DNA of 8,709 bases, from contig JAOACN010000347.1 of the NCBI GenBank assembly GCA_026417815.1, positions 1 to 8,709 of the forward strand, given 5' to 3'. This document shows, piece by piece, positions 1 to 6,685 of the stretch (position 1 is the first letter of the stretch; each line of letters starts with the position of its first letter). The notes beneath the pieces were generated by a model that did no database searches, was not told where the DNA came from, and saw only the letters and a list, made by a program, of their open reading frames with translations. The translations under genes were made by a program, and so were the position numbers. Source of the stretch: Chloroflexaceae bacterium (GTDB lineage: Bacteria; Chloroflexota; Chloroflexia; Chloroflexales; Chloroflexaceae).

Positions 1-158
1 TCACCCGCGGGATGCGCAGCAAGCTAGAGTTGATGTGGCGCCTGATCGAGGCCATTCCGGACCTGGAGGTGCGCCTGATCGGGCCGGACCCGGGCAACCT
101 CGCCGCCGTGCTCCGTGGCGAGCCGATTGATGTTGGCACGACGATTCGGTCAGGCTAA
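1..158 (+). CDS. Isopentenyl phosphate kinase, C-terminal fragment (amino acid kinase family)
   Basis: This is the last 51 codons of a gene that begins before the window; the frame starts at base 3 and stops at TAA 156-158. The peptide opens with TRGMRSKLE, resembling the 'GGM..K' loop of amino acid kinases. It then carries PGNLAAVLRGE and ends GTTIRSG, the pattern with which isopentenyl phosphate kinases finish (a 'P.NL...L.GE..GT.I' tail). That enzyme phosphorylates isopentenyl phosphate to isopentenyl diphosphate with ATP in the cytoplasm, and it is known from the alternative mevalonate pathway of Roseiflexus. The first Gly of the usual GGM is Arg here. The family assignment rests on about 50 residues, so another amino acid kinase (for example a glutamate kinase or acetylglutamate kinase relative) is possible. 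The next gene starts 62 nt downstream on the same strand. Confidence 0.6.
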   Translation, partial: TRGMRSKLELMWRLIEAIPDLEVRLIGPDPGNLAAVLRGEPIDVGTTIRSG

Positions 159-220
159 TCTGGACGTAGCCTCTGTTTTACGACAACGACGCTTCGTCCC
201 TCCAGACCTCCCCTCAAACG

Positions 221-1177
221 ATGCGCCCCGACGATTTCATCTCTCGCCGACGCGACCGCTGGGAGCGCCTCGAGGCGCTCCTTGAGCGCGCTGGCGCTGG
301 CCTGGAAGGGCTTTCCGCTGGCGAGTTGCGCGACCTTGGCCGCCTCTACCGCCAGGCAGCCGCCGACCTGGCGCTGGCGCGCCGCGATCTGCCCGAGCAC
401 CCCGTCGCGCTTTATCTGAACAGCCTGGTGGCCCGCGGGCATGGCGCGGTTTACCGCGAGAGCGGCGCGGGCGGCGCGGCCCGTGTGCGGGCCTTCTTCG
501 CCGCGGGGTTCCCCCGCGCCTTCCGCGAGACCTGGCCGGCCACCCTCGCGGCCTGTTTGATGTTCCTGGTTCCGGCGATCATTGCCTTCGTGACGACCTA
601 CAACGACCCGGCCCTGGCCAGCGCGCTCGTGCCCGGGGCCGAGGCGGTGGTAGAGCAGGTGCGGGCCGGTGAGGAGTGGTGGCAACGCATCAACGACCAG
701 GGCGCCGGCGTCGCTTCCGCCGAGATTATGACCAACAACATCGGCGTGGCCTTTCGCGCCTTCGCCGGCGGGGTGACCCTGGGGATCTACACCCTCTTCG
801 TGCTCGTGAGCAACGGGATCTTCCTGGGAGTGGTGGCCGGCGCGGCGCAACGCTTCGACTTCGCCGACAATCTCTGGGGCTTTGTGGCGGCCCACGGGGC
901 GATCGAGTTCAGTGTGATCTTCCTCGCTGGCGGCGCCGGTCTGCAACTGGGCTGGGCCATCCTCCGCCCGGGCCTGCTGAGCCGCCGCGGGGCGCTGGTG
1001 GTCGCCGCCCGGCGCGCCCTGCTGATCGTCCTGGGTTGCGTGCCGCTGCTGGTCATTGCCGGGCTGATCGAAGGCTTCGTCTCGCCCTCGGCGCTGCCAC
1101 TGGGGGTCAAGTTCGCCGTGGCGGCGCTCTCCGGCGCGGCGCTGTGGGTGTACCTGCTGGGCGTGGGCCGCCAGTAG
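221..1177 (+). CDS. SpoIIM-family (stage II sporulation protein M / DUF95) membrane protein
   Basis: This encodes a 318-residue integral membrane protein. Residues 1-105 are a charged, cytosolic-looking helical region rich in Arg, Glu and Ala. About five hydrophobic segments follow, near residues 105-127, 175-209, 221-248, 265-290 and 297-317. SpoIIM-family signatures are MTNNIGVAFRAF (170-181), the Gly-rich helix to FLGVVAGAA (about 183-209), HGAIEF (225-230) and GLIEGFVSPS (281-290). In Bacillus, SpoIIM helps organise the septal peptidoglycan hydrolase complex during engulfment. In non-sporulating phyla the homologues are widespread and their role is unknown, so a sporulation function should not be assumed. 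The ATG at 221 has no visible Shine-Dalgarno (CCCTCAAACG precedes it), so translation may be leaderless or coupled to the kinase gene 62 nt upstream. Homologues often sit beside MoxR, vWA or RDD genes; none of these is in the window. Confidence 0.85.
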   Translation: MRPDDFISRRRDRWERLEALLERAGAGLEGLSAGELRDLGRLYRQAAADLALARRDLPEHPVALYLNSLVARGHGAVYRESGAGGAARVRAFFAAGFPRAFRETWPATLAACLMFLVPAIIAFVTTYNDPALASALVPGAEAVVEQVRAGEEWWQRINDQGAGVASAEIMTNNIGVAFRAFAGGVTLGIYTLFVLVSNGIFLGVVAGAAQRFDFADNLWGFVAAHGAIEFSVIFLAGGAGLQLGWAILRPGLLSRRGALVVAARRALLIVLGCVPLLVIAGLIEGFVSPSALPLGVKFAVAALSGAALWVYLLGVGRQ

Positions 1178-1219
1178 CGTGACAGGAACACGCACCCCGA
1201 AGACGCGCAGATGGGGAGG

Positions 1220-1246
1220 GTGAGGGAGGGCTGCGCCCTCCCTCAC
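1220..1246. terminator. Perfect 12-bp hairpin between convergent genes, likely bidirectional terminator
   Basis: Arms 1220-1231 and 1235-1246 are perfect reverse complements around a TGC loop. The hairpin lies in the 76-nt gap between the SpoIIM-family gene (+) and the glycosyltransferase gene (-), so it can serve both transcripts. There is no good U-tract on either side, only ATTCTT on the plus strand. Its core GGAGGGCTGCGCCCTCC recurs at 6238-6254, so it also belongs to a dispersed repeat family. Confidence 0.65.
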
Positions 1247-1253
1247 ATTCTTA

Positions 1254-3215
1254 CTACGGCGCCAGGCGCAGCCATTCCACCACCACGGTTCCGCCGTCGC
1301 CGGCGCTTACCGGGTCGAGCCGCAGGCCGGTAATCACGCCTTCCCAGCCGGGGGCGCCGCGCAGATCGAGGCGGTAGGTATGCGCCGCAGGGCCGGGTTC
1401 GAGCGTCCAGCGCAGGGATCGAGCCTCGTCGGCCCGGCCGTTGCGGTCGAGGAAGAAGAGTTGCGCGTCGCGGGCGGCGGTGTCGGCGGCAAGGCGCACC
1501 TCCAGGGCCGCGAAGCGCGCCGGCTCCAGGTGCAGGGGCGGACTGATCAGCGCCGGGTCGCGCTCCGGGCGCAGCGCCCACCCCGGCTGCAAGCTACTGG
1601 CCGGGGTCGCGCCGGTGACGCGCCAGCCCCAGCGCCCACGGGTGAAGTCCCAGCCGGGGCCTTCGGCCAGTTCCTGAGCCGCAGGGAGACGGTAGTAAGC
1701 GGGCAGGCCCGGACCCAGGTCCAGCGGCGCCAGCCCCGGTTGCAGCGGCGCGTAGCACTCTGCAACCGTCTCCGGGTTGAGGCCCAGGCGCTCGGCGGGG
1801 GTAGGCGGTTCGCCCGGCGGGGAGGGGAGGGGCCAGATGGCATCGGCGGCGATCAGCACGGCATACCCGGCGCCCAGGGCGGTGTCAATGCGCGCATGGA
1901 GCCAGGCGCAGGCATCGGGCCAGGCGCCGGTGGCGGTCATGGCCTGGTTCAGTGAGATGGCCTGCGGGCGCTCGACATAGAACGGCAGGTACAACTCCAA
2001 CACGCCATCGGGCACAATCAGCAGATCGCCCGGCGCGCTGCGGGCCGCCAGGGCCGCCGCCGTCACCCGTTGCAAATCGCGGGTGGCGTCACCGCGGCGG
2101 GCAATGGCGATGCCATTGAGCGGCAGCAGCGCCAGCCCGCACGCCAGGAGCAACGCCGGCCAGAAACGGGGTAGGGGTTGGTCAGAGACGGGCAAGAACG
2201 CTGCCAGGACGACGAGCAGGTAGAATGGGGGCAGGCTGGCGATCCAGAACTCGATATTCTCAGGCTCCCACCAGATGAAGAAGGCCCCGTAGACCGCCAG
2301 CCAGGTCAGGGAGATGGCCAGCGCCCCCCGCGGCGCGCGGGCCAGGCGGCGGGCGTTCAGCAGCAGCGTCGCCAGCAAAGCCAGGCCGATAAGCGCCCCG
2401 CCAGGATGGGCGATGGTACGGGCCAGGCCCCGCCCCAGCAGGGCGAGCCGCGCCCCGTCCACTGCGCCGCCCCAGTAGCCCGTGGTCGTATACCCCGCCG
2501 CCCAGCGGAAGAGCGCCTCCCAGGACCGGAAGCCGCTCACCCCCAGCCCGACCCAGAGGTACGCGCCGCCAACCAGCAGCGCCAGCGGCGCCGCGTAGGC
2601 CAGCAGCGCCGGGCCGGTCTGCGGGCGCGCGTCTGTGGCGGGAGCGGCCCGGAGACCCATCCCCAGCGCCACCAGCGCCGGGAGGCTCAACAGCACATTG
2701 GTCTGGTGGAACAATACTGCCAGGCCCTGGATCGCGCCCAACCCGAGCGCGAGGAGCGGCGCGGGCCGCCGCGCCAGTTCCAGCATCAGCCACAGCGCGG
2801 CAATGAGGAACAGCGCCGCGATGGTGTAGACCTCAACCTCCACGGCGTAGTACCAGTAGGCATAGCTCGCACCGAGCAACAGCGCGCCCAGGGCCGCCGC
2901 CTGCCAGCGCCCGGTGAGGCGCGCCAGGAGCGCCGCGAACAGGCCCGCGCCGAGGCCGCCGGCCAGGGCGTTGGCGGCCTGCAACAGCCGCTCCGCGCTC
3001 CCCTCCCACCCCAGGCTTGAGGCCGCCAGGCGAATCCCTGCTCCCAACGGCCCATAAGCCAGATGGTGCGGGTGAAACAACTCCCGCCAGGGCTTGCGAT
3101 CAACGTCGAGGATGTACGAGAGCGCGTCAAAGGTATGGACACCGGTGAGCGTGAGCAGGTAGAGGGCGGCGAAGAGCAGCGCGGGGATCAGCAGAATGGT
3201 CGCGTAGCGGCGCAT
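1254..3215 (-). CDS. GT-C-type polytopic membrane glycosyltransferase (DUF2723/PMT-like) with C-terminal beta-domain
   Basis: The 653-residue protein is predicted to sit in the cytoplasmic membrane and to transfer a sugar from a lipid-linked donor on the outer face. The donor and acceptor are unknown. Residues 1-26 form a first membrane segment, followed by a loop containing FDALSYILD with Asp30, where GT-C enzymes carry a catalytic acid. About ten further hydrophobic segments extend to about residue 372. EVEVYT (126-131), HQTN (170-173) and WWEPENIEFW (315-324) resemble conserved spots of DUF2723/PMT-like proteins. Residues about 373-653 are soluble, and the last 110 or so (VRLAADTAARDAQLFFLD...VVVEWLRL) look like a beta-sandwich. 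The ATG at 3215 opens directly into the hydrophobic segment. A TTG at 3287 would add a 24-residue charged leader and would nearly abut the bchZ stop, so it is less likely. The gene ends with tandem stops TAG TAA. It follows bchZ on the same strand after 84 nt and may be cotranscribed with it. Confidence 0.75.
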   Translation of the reverse strand: MRRYATILLIPALLFAALYLLTLTGVHTFDALSYILDVDRKPWRELFHPHHLAYGPLGAGIRLAASSLGWEGSAERLLQAANALAGGLGAGLFAALLARLTGRWQAAALGALLLGASYAYWYYAVEVEVYTIAALFLIAALWLMLELARRPAPLLALGLGAIQGLAVLFHQTNVLLSLPALVALGMGLRAAPATDARPQTGPALLAYAAPLALLVGGAYLWVGLGVSGFRSWEALFRWAAGYTTTGYWGGAVDGARLALLGRGLARTIAHPGGALIGLALLATLLLNARRLARAPRGALAISLTWLAVYGAFFIWWEPENIEFWIASLPPFYLLVVLAAFLPVSDQPLPRFWPALLLACGLALLPLNGIAIARRGDATRDLQRVTAAALAARSAPGDLLIVPDGVLELYLPFYVERPQAISLNQAMTATGAWPDACAWLHARIDTALGAGYAVLIAADAIWPLPSPPGEPPTPAERLGLNPETVAECYAPLQPGLAPLDLGPGLPAYYRLPAAQELAEGPGWDFTRGRWGWRVTGATPASSLQPGWALRPERDPALISPPLHLEPARFAALEVRLAADTAARDAQLFFLDRNGRADEARSLRWTLEPGPAAHTYRLDLRGAPGWEGVITGLRLDPVSAGDGGTVVVEWLRLAP

Positions 3216-3299
3216 AACGCCGGTAGTGTACCATGGTTCCGCCTGTCCGAGTATGCACCCAGACCGGCGTCGCCCCGACGCGCCCAATCCAAAATCGCC

Positions 3300-4808
3300 C
3301 TACCCGGCGTGGGCAATCGCCGCCTCGACCAGATCCACCGTCACCTCGGGGGCGCCGCGGGCGCGGGCGGCCTGCTCGGCGGCCAGGCGCAGCGAACGGC
3401 TGGCGCTGATGCGCGCCAGGTAGGGCACCTGCTCCAGCGCAGCATTGAGGCGCTCGGTGGCCTCCTTCGTCCAGGGCATGGTCTCGGCCGAAGGCGGCGC
3501 GGGCGGTCCCGCAGCGGCGCCCTGGGGCGGGCCGCCGGGACCGGCAGGCGCCTTCACCTGCTCGACCGGCAGGAAGTTGAAGACCATCTCGTAGAACCGG
3601 TTGACCAGTTCCTGGATGATATTGGCGGCGCCGGCGTAGCCCATAAACGGCGTGCCGGTGGTCCGGCGCACCACCGGACCGGGGAAGGTGGCGGGGATGT
3701 AGTGAGTGGCGCGGGCATTGGCCTCGGCCAGGTAGATCTTCTCATTGATGCTGCCGAAGACAAAGGCGGGGGCCTTCGCGTGGATGCGGCGGCGGATCTC
3801 GATATTGTCCGGCTCGTCGGGCCGGCGGGGGCGCCCGGAGGTCCAGGCGATCTTCATACCCAGTTCATCGCCCAGCAGGGCGGTCAGGCCCTCGACATAG
3901 CTCCGCCCGGCGACAATGGCGCAATCCACTGTGGCGAACCAGTCGCTCTGCGGGCCGCGCCACAGATCCCAGACCGGCTGGAGCGTGGTGCGCTTCTCGC
4001 GGGCGATGAAGGCCTCGACCCGCGCCGGGTCGGCGCCGATCAGGCGCCCCAGGTCGCGCAGAAAGGCGGTGGTGCCAAAGACGCCGAAGGGCGCGAAGAG
4101 GTAGGGCCGTTCCAGGGCCTCGGCGAGGGACGCGCCGAACTCGCGGTACAGCACCACGTTCACGGCGGCCTCGGCCAGGCGCGGGGTGCTGGCGACGCTG
4201 CCCTCGTAGGGATAGACCAGGTTCACCACACCGCCGACGCCCTCGATCAGGCGGCGCACCTCGTGGAGATCGGCCGGAGCGTTGAAGCAGCCCAGTGAGG
4301 GACCGATGATGTTCACCAGGTTGGGCGCCTTCGGCGCGGCGCCGGGGGCGACGAAGGGCCGCCCGTACTCCTCCCAGGCAAATAGCAATGCCCGGTCGCG
4401 CCCGGTCCACTCGTCCTGCTCCAGCGAGCGGCTCCAGAAGAAACGCGCCTGTGGGTCAATCTGGGCCACCAGGCGGGTATGGTCGGCGCTGATCATCTCG
4501 CTCTCAGCGGTGGAGATCACCAGCAACCGCTTGCCCTCGAGACTTCCGAGGCTGCGCAGGTCGTCAATCGTCCGCACCAGAGCGCCAGCGGTGCCATTGA
4601 TCACATCCTCCTCGCGGATGGCCGTGGGCGTCAGATTGGCCATCTGCGGCAGCGCGTCGGTGTAGTCGGTCACCGCCATGCCCAGGAGGTTGTAGCAGCC
4701 GATCGGCGCGTCACAAACGATGTGCAGATCGGGGAAGCAGCCAAAGACCCACGACGCGCCCCAGAAAGAACTTGTATCCGAAATGTCGCGAATGAGTTGG
4801 ATGGTCAT
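3300..4808 (-). CDS. bchZ: Chlorophyllide a reductase subunit Z
   Basis: With BchY, this 502-residue protein forms the catalytic component of chlorophyllide a oxidoreductase, which reduces the B ring of chlorophyllide using electrons from the BchX reductase. Family features are DAPIGCYNLLGM (33-44) with Cys38, the expected single BchZ ligand of the [4Fe-4S] cluster; VTDYTDALPQM; NIIGPSLGCFNAPADLHEVRRL, which aligns well with remembered proteobacterial BchZ; VVLYREFG; and FMGYAGAANIIQEL near 388. A Pro/Gly/Ala linker (about 418-444) leads to a small C-terminal domain, PWTKEATERL...LAAEQAARARG (445-485), matching the PCP_red tail found in BchB and BchZ. BchB, the DPOR paralogue, was considered; the aligned segments and the BchY partner next door favour BchZ. 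An AGGGGA Shine-Dalgarno (4814-4819) sits 5 nt before the ATG and overlaps the bchY stop, indicating translational coupling. Confidence 0.95.
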   Translation of the reverse strand: MTIQLIRDISDTSSFWGASWVFGCFPDLHIVCDAPIGCYNLLGMAVTDYTDALPQMANLTPTAIREEDVINGTAGALVRTIDDLRSLGSLEGKRLLVISTAESEMISADHTRLVAQIDPQARFFWSRSLEQDEWTGRDRALLFAWEEYGRPFVAPGAAPKAPNLVNIIGPSLGCFNAPADLHEVRRLIEGVGGVVNLVYPYEGSVASTPRLAEAAVNVVLYREFGASLAEALERPYLFAPFGVFGTTAFLRDLGRLIGADPARVEAFIAREKRTTLQPVWDLWRGPQSDWFATVDCAIVAGRSYVEGLTALLGDELGMKIAWTSGRPRRPDEPDNIEIRRRIHAKAPAFVFGSINEKIYLAEANARATHYIPATFPGPVVRRTTGTPFMGYAGAANIIQELVNRFYEMVFNFLPVEQVKAPAGPGGPPQGAAAGPPAPPSAETMPWTKEATERLNAALEQVPYLARISASRSLRLAAEQAARARGAPEVTVDLVEAAIAHAG

Positions 4809-4813
4809 GGCGA

Positions 4814-4820
4814 TCCCCTA
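4814..4820 (-). promoter_or_regulatory. bchZ ribosome binding site overlapping the bchY stop codon
   Basis: On the minus strand the sequence reads TAGGGGATCGCCATG. The bchY TAG (4818-4820) shares bases with AGGGGA (4814-4819), which lies 5 nt before the bchZ ATG at 4808. This fixes the bchZ start and suggests that ribosomes finishing bchY re-initiate on bchZ, as would suit a 1:1 complex. Confidence 0.7.
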
Positions 4821-6122
4821 TTCTGCGCCATCGGCGGCGAAGAACTCGACCATGCGCTCGTAGAGCGGGCGGCGGTTCAGCAACTCGCGCACGAAACTGA
4901 GCGAGGCGATCATCCCCCCGGCGAGGAACAGGGGGCGCACACTGAGAATGTTGGTATAGTAGACCGAGGGAATGCCGCGCTCCTTGGCATAGGCCGCCAG
5001 GGTGGTGGTGCCGATCACCAGGTCGAAGTTCCAGTGCTTCATGGCCGCCTGGTCGTCCTCGATCGCCTTGCGGTAGATCACCGCCTCGGTACCGTGGGTC
5101 TTCAGCCAGGCCTCATCGGCGGCGGTGAGGGCGCTCTGGCCGATGCTGGTGCTCACGTAGGGCACGTGGGCCCCGCCTTCGATCAGCAGGCGGGCGTAGA
5201 GCATCTCATTGCCCTCGTACCCCGACACCAGGATGGTCGCGCCCTTGAGCGGCTGGGCGGCGAGGAAGCCGCGCGCGGTTTCCTCTTCCTCGGCGGCGAC
5301 GCGCTCAACCACATCCTCATCGAGGTCCAGCGCCGCGCCCACGGCCCGCAGCCAGGCGGCGCTGCCCGCCGCGCCGATGGGCGCCCCGGTGACCACACCG
5401 ACGCCCCGTTCGCGCAGCACGTTCACCGTCTCGCGGTAGAACGGATGCAGGGCGGCCACAGCGGCGCCGCGTCCGGCCAGGCGCAACTCGTCCACGTGGC
5501 GTCCGGGCAGGGTGGCGAGCACCCGCGCCCCCATCTTGCGCAACACCCCATCAATCAGCAGCGGGTCGGCGGGAAAGACCTCGCCCACCAGCACCAGGGC
5601 GCCCGGTTCATGGTCGCTCTGGCGATCAACGAAGCGGCGCAGTACCGCAGCCAGGGCGATGTCCTTGGCTTCAGGATGCGAATGAATGGCATAGGCCGGC
5701 ACGCGCACCAGCACCACCGGCTTGCCGTCAACCTCGGTGGGCAGCAACTCCTCTGCCAGGCCGGCCGTCTCGGCAACGCAGAGCGAGATCACCGGGATCA
5801 CCGAGACGTTCTGTTCCCTGGCCGCTTCAGCGATGGCCGCGTTGGCCGCCTCCTGCACCTTCCCGCCAGACAACTCGGCGGTGCCCAGAGCCGGCGCAAC
5901 GATGCTCTTGCGCGCGGCATAGAAGTGGGTCACGAACGTCAGCCCATAGAGGCAGCCCGTATCGGTGACCATGGCCGGCTGGGCCCCTTCGATGCGCGAC
6001 AGCACGCGCAGGGCGCCAAAGGCCGGACACATCGTCTGGGGGTGCAGCTTGCAGGCGCCGGGTTTGAACGGCTCCTGCGGGGCGCTGGCCTCGCCGGGGG
6101 TCAGGGGAATGATCTCGGCCAT
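4818..6122 (-). CDS. bchY: Chlorophyllide a reductase subunit Y
   Basis: This 434-residue protein is the partner of BchZ in the nitrogenase-like chlorophyllide a oxidoreductase, the step that diverts chlorophyllide to bacteriochlorophyll. The N-terminal region has the family block KLHPQTMCPAFGALRV (25-40), then DTGCLYGLTFVTHFYAARKS (54-73) and VIPVISLCVAE (108-118). Cys32, Cys57 and Cys115 are spaced 25 and 58 residues apart, the spacing I recall for the three BchY cluster ligands of Rhodobacter, so the [4Fe-4S] site looks intact. Cys24 is an additional nearby Cys. Later motifs include ILVSGYEGNEMLYARLLIE, THGTEAVIYRK and VIGTTTLAAYAKERGIPSVYYTN. The N-terminus is shorter than in proteobacterial BchY, which is about 500 residues. 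The ATG at 6122 has GGAAAGG (6132-6138) 9 nt upstream. It is the first gene of the leftward operon; bchX is absent from the window. Confidence 0.95.
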   Translation of the reverse strand: MAEIIPLTPGEASAPQEPFKPGACKLHPQTMCPAFGALRVLSRIEGAQPAMVTDTGCLYGLTFVTHFYAARKSIVAPALGTAELSGGKVQEAANAAIAEAAREQNVSVIPVISLCVAETAGLAEELLPTEVDGKPVVLVRVPAYAIHSHPEAKDIALAAVLRRFVDRQSDHEPGALVLVGEVFPADPLLIDGVLRKMGARVLATLPGRHVDELRLAGRGAAVAALHPFYRETVNVLRERGVGVVTGAPIGAAGSAAWLRAVGAALDLDEDVVERVAAEEEETARGFLAAQPLKGATILVSGYEGNEMLYARLLIEGGAHVPYVSTSIGQSALTAADEAWLKTHGTEAVIYRKAIEDDQAAMKHWNFDLVIGTTTLAAYAKERGIPSVYYTNILSVRPLFLAGGMIASLSFVRELLNRRPLYERMVEFFAADGAE

Positions 6123-6156
6123 AGGTGGTTACCTTTCCGCTCACGTGGGTAGCGGT

Positions 6157-6162
6157 ATTATA
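6157..6162 (-). promoter_or_regulatory. Candidate -10 element of the bchYZ promoter
   Basis: On the minus strand this reads TATAAT, a perfect -10 hexamer, 34 nt before the bchY ATG. It lies in an AT-rich patch (about 6157-6221) that stands out from its GC-rich surroundings. The -35 region at normal spacing reads CGCAAA and is a poor match, so an activator or alternative sigma factor may be needed. An inverted pair GTTATG (6172-6177) / CATAAC (6216-6221) flanks the upstream part of the patch. Confidence 0.4.
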
Positions 6163-6227
6163 CGACAGTTTGTTATGTTTTTGCGTAAGAAATGGTTTCG
6201 CTGCGCGCCTTTTTGCATAACCTTTCA

Positions 6228-6264
6228 GGGGAGGTGCGGAGGGCTGCGCCCTCCACACCTCCCC
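6228..6264. repeat. Hairpin repeat, 17-bp stem with one mismatch
   Basis: Arms 6228-6244 and 6248-6264 pair over 17 positions with a single C/A mismatch (6237/6255) around a TGC loop. The core GGAGGGCTGCGCCCTCC is identical to that of the hairpin at 1220-1246. A further G-rich stretch runs to about 6298, where the vapC remnant begins abruptly. The position, upstream of bchY and at the 5' break of vapC, fits a dispersed repeat rather than a terminator, since no intact gene ends here. Confidence 0.7.
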
Positions 6265-6298
6265 CCGTTGGGAGAGGGCGCCGGGCGAGGGGGCTGCA

Positions 6299-6598
6299 CA
6301 GGTCTCGGCGCTGACGGTTGCGGAGTTGCACGACGGGGTGGAGAAAAGCGCCCATCCGGCGCAGAATCGAAGGGCGCTTGAATACTTTTTGCTCCCGCTT
6401 ACTATTCTGCCGTTTGATGAACAGGCAGCCGCGGCGTATGGCCAGATCCGTGCCACCCTCGAAGCGCAGAGGATGCCGATAGGCGCGATCGACATGCTGC
6501 TGGCTGCTCAGGCAATTCGGCGCCACATGGTGACGAACAATGTGCGCGAGTTTGCCCGCGTGCCGGGATTGAGCGTTGAGGATTGGTCCAGCCAGTAA
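6299..6598 (+). pseudogene. VapC-like PIN-domain toxin, 5'-truncated remnant
   Basis: The plus-strand frame reads QVSALTVAELHDGVEKSA from 6299 and continues for 99 residues to TAA. This is the middle and C-terminal part of a type II toxin ribonuclease of the VapC/PIN family. Recognisable parts are TVAEL with its conserved Glu, LPFDEQAAAAYGQIR, PIGAIDMLLAAQA with the conserved Asp, and VTNNVREFARVPGLSVEDW. The first 40 or so residues, including the N-terminal 'LDT' strand with the first catalytic Asp, are missing. Immediately upstream the frame runs into the GC-rich repeat at 6228-6298. A TTG at 6326 could give a 90-residue peptide, but this would lack the active-site Asp and the conserved Glu. 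No VapB antitoxin gene is visible upstream, where the bchY promoter lies. A dead remnant is the best reading. Confidence 0.8.
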
Positions 6599-6607
6599 CT
6601 AGCAGGC

Positions 6608-6644
6608 AGGGGTGGCGGGGGAACCAGGTTTCCCCGCCACCCCT
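6608..6644. terminator. Strong GC-rich hairpin between convergent vapC remnant and CPBP gene
   Basis: Arms 6608-6620 and 6632-6644 are perfect 13-bp reverse complements. Pairing continues inward through a G-T wobble and three more pairs (6622-6624 with 6628-6630) to a CAG loop. It starts 10 nt after the vapC-remnant stop and ends 42 nt past the CPBP stop, so it is placed to end both transcripts. Neither side has a U-tract, so termination may be factor-dependent or the element may mainly stabilise 3' ends. Confidence 0.6.
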
Positions 6645-6685
6645 CCGGGCGGCTGCCGATACATCCCGTATGGTATTTCGCCTGC

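Noticed and set aside
155..1246. 363-codon minus-strand frame antisense to the SpoIIM-family gene
   Set aside because: The SpoIIM-family motifs are on the plus strand; the antisense product is Arg/His/Gln-rich noise and starts inside the hairpin.
3267..3281. Short hairpin GCGTC/GACGC after bchZ as a terminator
   Set aside because: It has only a 5-bp stem and no U-tract; too weak to claim that the glycosyltransferase is transcriptionally separate.
3216..3287. 24-residue TTG-initiated extension of the glycosyltransferase
   Set aside because: It would add a charged leader before an obvious first membrane helix and has no ribosome site. The ATG at 3215 fits better, although its own Shine-Dalgarno is weak.
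3063..4298. 411-codon plus-strand frame antisense to bchZ and the glycosyltransferase start
   Set aside because: It crosses two real genes and the gap between them, has low-complexity Gly/Arg/Ala composition and matches no family.
4479..6152. 557-codon open frame on the plus strand, antisense to bchY and the start of bchZ
   Set aside because: It is the mirror of two clearly recognised genes in GC-rich DNA. The peptide is His/Gln/Gly/Arg-rich without motifs, and there is no plausible start signal.
6123..6221. PpsR/CrtJ-type TGT-N12-ACA repressor site upstream of bchY
   Set aside because: I looked for the motif on both strands around the -10 element; ACA and TGT triplets occur but not in the required orientation and spacing.
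6299..6598. Functional toxin-antitoxin system
   Set aside because: The N-terminal catalytic Asp region and any antitoxin gene are missing, so only a remnant is supported.
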